From assembly GCA_903813345.2 (NCBI GenBank), contig CAIIXF020000011.1:8652842-8716841 (forward strand): a stretch of 64,000 nt of DNA, given 5' to 3'. Under the pieces are notes generated by a model. That model had not been told where the DNA came from. It saw only the letters and a program-made list of their open reading frames with translations, and did not search any database. The DNA is from Owenia fusiformis. Taxonomy: Eukaryota; Annelida; Polychaeta; Sabellida; Oweniidae. Numbering within the stretch: the first letter of the stretch is position 1; each line of letters starts with the position of its first letter. A program made the position numbers and the translations under genes. Positions 63,201 through 64,000 of this stretch are shown in pieces.

Positions 63201-64000
63201 CTCTGGAAAGATAGGTGCCTGGACTGAGCTATCAGGCATTAACAAAAAAGTTTTGAATCTGGATTTCTGTTAAAAATCAGACGTCTCCAAAAGGTAATGC
63301 TCACTGATGCTTGTCCTGATTTAAATCCCATTTAGATCCCATCTTCTCTATTTGTTGATACCGTTCGTCATTGAATGTCTGATTTAGGTCTGATCTAGTT
63401 CCACGGCACAAGCAGTGTGTTGAACTAATTCATTTCTCACAAATTGAAGATACATGATTTCTAATGATCTCATCCTATTTCATACTAATGACACCATGTT
63501 TCAAAAACAAGAGCCTTAATAGAAGTCTTGAGATCACAAACAAAATGTGCAGCAAAGTAAACAATCAAGATCTTCACAGCTGCTTGCATGACGATGGATG
63601 TTTTATAATGTACACATATTGTAGTATATACATATTACCCTTTACTTTCCTTATATATACTTATCCATACTAGTTAAAGATGTTTCACGTACATCTGAAT
63701 TATCAGTGATTTCACCCTCAATTACAAGGACAACAGATTCTATCAGACCATCATGGATTACGACCATGTGGTCTTATTGGTGGTCTAAAAAAGGCGGGGC
63801 AGATATTATGTTCCAAACTTCATAATCCACCTATGATAGATATCTGATATATAACCAGAAGCCTCGGAATGAGGTGAATCTGTATAAAGCTTTACAAGTA
63901 GTTCAAATATGTTTGTTTTAAAATATGTTTATTCCAAAAGTGTTTTATCCAACATATTTTATGTAGTAGCAGTTGTAGATTGATAAATAAAATAGTTTCT
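60259..64000. other. 3' UTR and downstream flank; no gene supported
   Basis: The 3' UTR of the plus-strand gene begins here. AATAAA occurs at about 62096 and 62106 and again near the right edge (about 63983), but the poly(A) site cannot be fixed. Short frames, some Cys-rich (61397-61618, 62144-62389), have no recognised domain. Confidence 0.5.
62935..62997 (-). tRNA. Degenerate tRNA-like sequence, Arg(TCG)-type anticodon arm
   Basis: On the minus strand an A-box-like TAGCTCAATGGCAGC is followed by TTGGACTTCGGATACCAA, an anticodon arm with the CTTCGGA loop of tRNA-Arg(TCG) and one extra base, and a partial B box GGTTCGAAGTT. The variable loop is missing and the acceptor stem does not pair. 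Best read as a tRNA-derived fossil. Confidence 0.35.

Overview
The window is AT-rich animal DNA: spliced genes with GT/AG introns, tRNA-derived SINE-like copies, and dense short DNA transposons, foldbacks and minisatellites. An invertebrate, probably a lophotrochozoan such as a mollusc, is my best guess; this rests on repeat style and is not proven. No bacterial, viral or organellar gene order is present.

Two protein genes are supported by exon chains whose splice phases close without error. (1) A minus-strand gene, open at the left edge, has six exons between 3469 and 280 and encodes a Tyr/Ser/Thr/Gln-rich protein followed by a charged helical part. (2) A large plus-strand gene runs from 23758 to 60258. 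Seventeen exons add up to exactly 1,261 codons (1,260 residues plus stop). The protein has a SYGQ-type low-complexity N-terminus, a threefold Tyr-rich helical repeat, an Arg/Asp/Ser (RS-like) tract, a helical segment, three RNA-recognition-motif (RRM)-like domains, and a C-terminal ~53-residue module present twice, once in each of the last two exons. It looks like a nuclear RNA-binding scaffold; I do not recognise a named orthologue.

The most striking feature is inside this gene. An 8.6-kb open exon (36036-44681) lies in the intron that splits the first RRM. Its acceptor is in the same phase (0) as the exon it would replace, and it ends in its own stop. Used as an alternative last exon, it would turn the 1,260-residue RRM protein into a ~3,600-residue protein without RRMs, carrying a Gly-Pro-Met collagen-like tract, six copies of an unfamiliar basic helical module, a repeated VVPLMD-type motif, and long acidic tandem repeats. 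The 44-residue unit there is almost identical over eight copies.

Layout: 1-3469 minus-strand gene; 3470-23757 intergenic or 5' non-coding DNA packed with mobile elements (Tc1-like long-TIR element, a TTAA-target MITE carrying a tRNA-Gly-like sequence with its empty site preserved next door, a SINE, foldbacks, a C-rich minisatellite joined to a 200-bp-arm palindrome, a 3.4-kb element with ~540-bp inverted ends); 23758-60258 plus-strand gene whose introns hold further elements (two copies of a ~1.1-kb helentron/HINE-like family, a foldback, satellites of 18, 41, ~160 and 242 bp, a mariner relic); 60259-64000 3' flank with no supported gene.
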